DNA of 64,000 nucleotides from Congeria kusceri. Lineage: Eukaryota; Mollusca; Bivalvia; Myida; Dreissenidae. Below, one piece after another: positions 59,140 to 64,000 of this stretch. The notes below the pieces were generated by a model. The model was given only the letters and a program-made list of their open reading frames with translations, was not told where the DNA came from and made no database searches. The stretch covers positions 14,001,659 through 14,065,658 of the forward strand of contig CM051029.1 of NCBI GenBank assembly GCA_027627225.1, written 5' to 3'. Positions within the stretch are counted from its first letter, which is position 1. Each line of letters starts with the position of its first letter. Both the position numbers and the translations under genes were made by a program.

Positions 59140-61335
59140 TTTTCATCATAACCGGTATTTAAATAAGTATTATATGTACAATGTTTATGATTGTTATTCA
59201 AATGGAAATGTAGGCATGTCTCACAGACAAAGAAAATTACTACTGAATTTTACAATTTATTGAAAATGCATATTATGTGATATGTATAAGTAATCAGCTG
59301 GTTAGATAGTCACTATATAGGTAAGGTCAGCTTTTCATATCATGGTTTAGCACTGCTCCGTACAATACGCGCCTTTTATTATACGAGTTGTTTGATGGAT
59401 TTACGGAAATTGTTAGGTGTGACAAAACGGATAATATACCAACAGGGAAAAATGATGTTTTGGGCAATATTGGAGACATATTCAAATATTTATGTGTCAC
59501 CTTGATGACCATTATGATAACTAAGCATGCAGCACTTCAGAAACTTTCTTAAGATGGAAAATATATGAGATAAACACACATATCTCCGGTTGTAAGAAAT
59601 ACTCATTACGCACAAGGTGTACAGTTTCGTTGAAAGACATCACAATCATATTTTTAAGCAAATCTACACATACACATTTGTATGAAATTGTTTAGCGATA
59701 CAATAATTGTGCCGATAAGCAACAGTTTTCGCTCTTCTGTGGCATACTTTTGTAGTGCTTTAATTCCCAAATACATCAGTTTTTTTATGCGGACTTGAGA
59801 TGACATGTAATCGCGTCTAAAAGAAGTAAACACCATGCGATATGGCAAATATTAACATATATTCAAGACGTTAAGATGAACCATTCACATACACGTGATT
59901 ACCACGAGGTAATTTTGTTTTAAACTTCGTTCTGAATGTCCTTTTACCCTCACAGTTTGCCAACAATTTGAAAAACATTGTTAAATAGTAATTTTCTCAT
60001 ACTAAGACACAACATAATGTTAAGAGTGTATTGCTATTACAGGAACTGCGGAAGCTCCTTCATAATAAATAATTTAGGTGACGGTTACTATACATATCTC
60101 GGACTTGGGCTATCGCTTTTATCATTGTTTTAAATGTCTGAATGTTTTATGAAGCGAATGTTGGTCGCGTATAATAATTGATTTATTTTTAAGTGACTTT
60201 GGTAACTGTATGGATGCGTTTTCCTTGTGACATCCACTGAAGTCTACTGATATGTTCTACTTAAACCGGTAATTACTACTGTAGTTGTGTTACCTATGAC
60301 TGCTACACATGATGTTGCAATGATTATAGCAAATACAAATATAAACACATATATATGTGTAAAACCAGTTTAACATTATAGTCACTTTCGTTAATGAACA
60401 ACAGGGAACAGCCACACGCAAGAAATAGAAATTGTCATATGCACATAAATCGTAAGTTTATCTTGTCATTGCATTTGGATATCGCTTGATGAATGTTCAA
60501 GTAAAACCACTGTATTTGGTATTGTCTATACTTTAATTCAATCATGTTGCATTCTTGTCGTCTTTGGTATGTCAGAAAATTAAAACGTACGCCGGTTTTT
60601 ATGCTAAGAAAAGGCATGTCCTCGTGATCATGAAAATATTCAAACTCTCTTCTCTCTCTCTCTGTTTTAAACGTAGCCCGTCGAGGTACGGTTATGATAG
60701 TCACAATACCATACATTTTGAGGTGTTAAGAAACTATTCAGTAGTATTGTAAACATTAAGCATCACTTTCCAATTTTTGTATTACTTTCTCCATATCTCT
60801 GGCATTTAATGACATCGGCGGATGTCACTTCCAGTACGAATGGTTAAATGGCGTTCGTATGAAGTTTGTTTAAAGATGAACAAACGTGAAAACTGTTTTA
60901 TAAGTTCAAATCATTGTAATGCATTCCCTAGCACTATTATTCTGTACTTATCTGAAATCTTACTATTACCAATTGTGTAGTTGCAACGACTGTCGACGAC
61001 CACATGTAGTAGTGTCTTCATTCAAGCTTTATAATTTATAATATAGTGTAAGCTTAATTCACTAATTAGTCCGTGCATATTAATAAAACACTACCGTGGA
61101 TTTTTGCCAATGTCATAAATGTCACAAATTTCATGGTATTGTTACAATTGAACAAATACTTACGCTTGCCAGGAAAAGCGACAGGCATTTTTAAACTTCA
61201 ATATTATATATATCATTAAAAATTTGATCCGGTTAATTCACTACGCCATCTCACAAACGGACACTCAGAAATATTAAAACGAATAATGTAATACCTTGCC
61301 TCATTTTTAAATATAATTTGATGTCGTCGAACGTC
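59140..61335. other. AT-rich non-coding sequence
   Basis: No supported gene. A short (TC)n run lies at 60645-60662. A 93-codon minus frame at 60435-60716 starts MYGIVTIIT, similar to the start of a frame at 22.18 kb, but the likeness covers only about 25 bp. Confidence 0.35.
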
Positions 61336-61339
61336 ATTT

Positions 61340-61800
61340 TGTTCACATAAACACAATGCAATTGAACGCGTGACCAGTACACGCAAGTTTTTCATAACCT
61401 GCACATGGCGACATAATTTTTGACCGCTTTTATGGTGAAAAACACGTTTTGTACTTGGAGACGCATCAACGTATTGATTATGTCGATTAAGAGCCGCGTT
61501 TTCAAGTATTTAGTAGCAACGTTGATGTTTTCGGCTTTTATTATTCGCATGTAGTATAACTGTATAGAAAGATGTGTATTGTATAGATGTTGTTGTGTTT
61601 TCTCAGCCCCCAAAAAATAATGACATATACATTTTTTTTTGAAACAACTAGCTGTCATAAGATAATTTAAAGGCGAAAACAACGGAGTCAAACGTTACAA
61701 TATCCTGGGGGGGAGGGCGTCCAGCGGATATTTTTTCGCTCGCGGGGGTGGGGGTGTCAGGGATGCCGACATGCCTTCAAAAATCCTTCGAGAAGCCCTT
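61340..61800. repeat. Dispersed repeat, copy 2
   Basis: Shorter partner of 17525-18480, without the insertion. It ends in a G-rich run (TCCTGGGGGGGAGGG, then CGCGGGGGTGGGGGTG) followed by GCCGACATGCCTTCA. The 99-codon minus frame inside it is not conserved in copy 1. Confidence 0.75.
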
Positions 61801-61804
61801 CATT

Positions 61805-62065
61805 CGGTTTGTAAAGTGTAAAAACATTATTTTTCTTGTTTACCTTGTTTACTGTATGATGCAAAAATATCTTCGGTGCAATGTGTTGATGTTTTTAAAT
61901 GTGTTTTGATTTTGCGGTTTAATAAATTGGCGCAATTTGCCAAATGAAAATAATAACCAAACGATTCCTTCCCACTATTCTTATATTAACAGTTGAGAGA
62001 AAGGTGTGATTCTTATGTCGCACTTTCGTTTTTCTCCCGGTCGCATGGTTTTGCAAAATCTTTTA
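61805..62065. other. AT-rich non-coding sequence
   Basis: Nothing recognisable. Confidence 0.4.
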
Positions 62066-62067
62066 AA

Positions 62068-62675
62068 GTCCTACTCACTCACACACTCATTCACTCACTC
62101 AATCACTCACCACTCAACCACTCGACCACTTAACCACTCGACCACTCGACCACTTAACCACTCGACAACTTAACCACTCACTCAAGAACTATACCACTCA
62201 AGCACTGAAGCACTGTACCACTCAAGCACTATACCACTCAACCACTATACCACTCATCCACTCAACCATCAACTACTCATTCACTCATCCACTCAACCAT
62301 CAACCACTCAATCACTCAATCACTCAACCAATCAGTCAATCATCCAACAACTCAACCACTCAATCACTCAACCACTCAACCACTCAGTCAATCACTTAAC
62401 CACTCAACCACTCAATCACTCAACCACTCAACCACTCAACCACTAAACCACTCACTAAACCATTCACTCAATCACTCCTTCAATTACTCAACCACTTAAC
62501 CACTCGACATCTTAATCACTCACTCAACCACTTGACCACTTAACCACTCAGCCACTGAACCTCTCAGTCAACCACTCAACCACTTAATTACTCGACCACT
62601 TAACCTCTCACTCAACAACACTACCACTAAACCACTCGACAACTTAATCACTCACTAAACCAATCACTCAACCAC
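62068..62675. repeat. 8-bp/4-bp tandem tract, (CAACCACT)n and (CACT)n variants
   Basis: About 600 bp made of CACTCAACCACT, CACTCGACCACTTAACCA and similar words, with strong strand asymmetry (almost no G). Interruptions are single-base changes, so this is an old, still recognisable expansion. Confidence 0.95.
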
Positions 62676-62679
62676 GCAT

Positions 62680-64000
62680 ATATTCACCCATGCACCTACC
62701 GTCATCCATACATTATGCATATACGCGCTTCAGTCTATACACTTTAGTTTTTTTCCGTGGATATATCATGGCTTTAACTGCTCCTTTTCAGGAAAATACT
62801 GGATCTGTATATCAATCCCACTATAAATACGAATATATACTGTTTTCCTCTATACCTGTCCCTAAAAACTTGTGTTCCCTTCTTCTTAACTAATATAAGT
62901 AAGCAAACCGTCGACTCAACAATTTATTATTTAGTGCATAAAATTGGTACTTGGTATCATTGTTTGTAACTATTTTGCGTAATGAAGAAAAATACTATAA
63001 ATATCAATTTAGCACAGCAAAGATATATGGTATACATGGTTTTGCAATTATTGTTAGTTAATCAATTTATATTTACTTATTCCGCGGAAGGGTAGAAATG
63101 GCAAAGCTTAAGCTAACAGCCGTTTTTGTTTTAACAACGGTAAGAAACTCAGGGTAGACACACATAACTTTTATAATGTATGTTCAATGAAATCATATTG
63201 CAATGTATCGAGGGTTCTATCCAAGTCCATTAACATTAGTAACGCGTGTATTTTGTTGTGTTTTATTAAATGCATGATATCGTCTTACAATGTTTTTGTT
63301 TTTCCTGTATAACGTTCAACAAGGGACAAACTCAGTTTCCTCCATAAAATTACTTAATGAACTTTGTATATATTTGCAATTTTAAGTTGCATCGTATTTA
63401 CTTCATTGAAGTCTTGGTTTATAGTGTTAAGGTAGTGTTGTTGGTTTGTTTCGACTGCATGTTTAATTCCTTGGTTTGGAATACATAATATATTTATAGT
63501 GAAATCATCTTATAATGCTCATGGTTTTATATTTAACAAATTATGCTGTCGTCTTCTTACCCTGTTCTAGGCTTCTTTTTCTTTCAATGCATTTACTGTC
63601 ACGCTCAAAACTTGGATTGAATTCCAAAAGCACAAAAGCCCTGCACTGCCCGATGAATATCTTTGCAAAGCATGAACGTATTTCAAATACCATTATTCAC
63701 CTGCACGCGTAAGCACAATTGCATTGCCTTTTTGTTTCTCATATGCTATCAGCTTAACAGTTGTCCGATGCTTTCCATTGGGCCTATTGCACCAATATGA
63801 ACAATTTCAAGTTTATTATTAGACAATGTATGCTCTTCACTTTATGGTTAGTAAATCTCTTGTGCAATATGTAAATTGGAATACAACACTGAGTTTTTAT
63901 TTCACCGAAGTGTAATACCTTGAACATATCCTAGGTCTTTTCAGAATAGGTTCAGATTACAGTTTGATGTTTTTTGTTCTTCGTGTTTGATTATATATAT
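62680..64000. other. AT-rich non-coding sequence
   Basis: No supported gene or repeat to the window end. Confidence 0.4.

Overview
This window looks like nuclear DNA from an animal, most likely a bivalve mollusc. It is AT-rich and gene-poor, has intron-style splice signals, and carries no operons or compact genes. Three things point to a mollusc: tRNA-headed SINEs, a metazoan LINE with an APE-type endonuclease, and several repeat families with tandem cores of about 130-165 bp and hairpin ends, as described in bivalves (pearl/BIV160-type). A foldback repeat near 59.05 kb resembles sequence I recall from Dreissena genomes. That placement is from memory and tentative.

No complete protein-coding gene is visible. 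The best host-gene evidence is on the minus strand between 50.35 and 47.27 kb. Two exons there build one Ig-like domain of about 106 residues bounded by phase-1 introns. Further left are a short splice-flanked exon and a terminal exon encoding a tyrosine-rich cytoplasmic-type tail, with an AATAAA beyond it. Isolated candidate exons lie at 26.05-26.16 kb (cysteine-rich), 21.93-22.18 kb and 30.74-30.94 kb (both terminal-like with polyadenylation signals), and more weakly at 28.07 and 2.59 kb.

Layout. 0-9.4 kb: a 324-bp tandem duplication, two large trinucleotide microsatellites, a headless SINE and a diverged 600-bp duplication. 9.47-12.85 kb: a 5'-truncated, frameshifted LINE. 12.86-13.71 kb: a DNA element with long inverted termini, then nine perfect 23-bp repeats. 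17.5-18.5 kb: a dispersed repeat shared with 61.3-61.8 kb, plus a 33-bp coding-phase repeat. 19.23 kb: a full SINE. 22.7-24.4 kb: repeats ending in hairpins. 26.45-27.52 kb: a hAT-like element with a relic first exon. 28.26-29.44 kb: a repeat with a 165-bp tandem core. 32.6-33.6 kb: two hairpin-ended repeats. 35-35.8 kb: a 19-bp minisatellite. 36.07-36.56 kb: a poly(A) retroposon with target-site duplication next to a Tc1-like transposase scrap. 38.8-40.4 kb: a 26-bp minisatellite. 41.8-42.1 kb: a 43-bp tandem repeat. 45.2 kb: a full minus-strand SINE. 51.5-53.5 kb: decayed pieces of a tyrosine-recombinase element, a LINE and a BEL/Pao element. 53.8-55.1 kb: an array of about 150 bp units. 57.2-62.7 kb: minisatellites, the foldback repeat and an 8-bp repeat.

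The window is therefore mainly a record of transposition and tandem-repeat growth around a few exons of larger genes. I found no evidence for a new multi-gene system. The points most worth checking are the receptor-like exon set, the hairpin-ended tandem-core repeats and the clean poly(A) retroposon.
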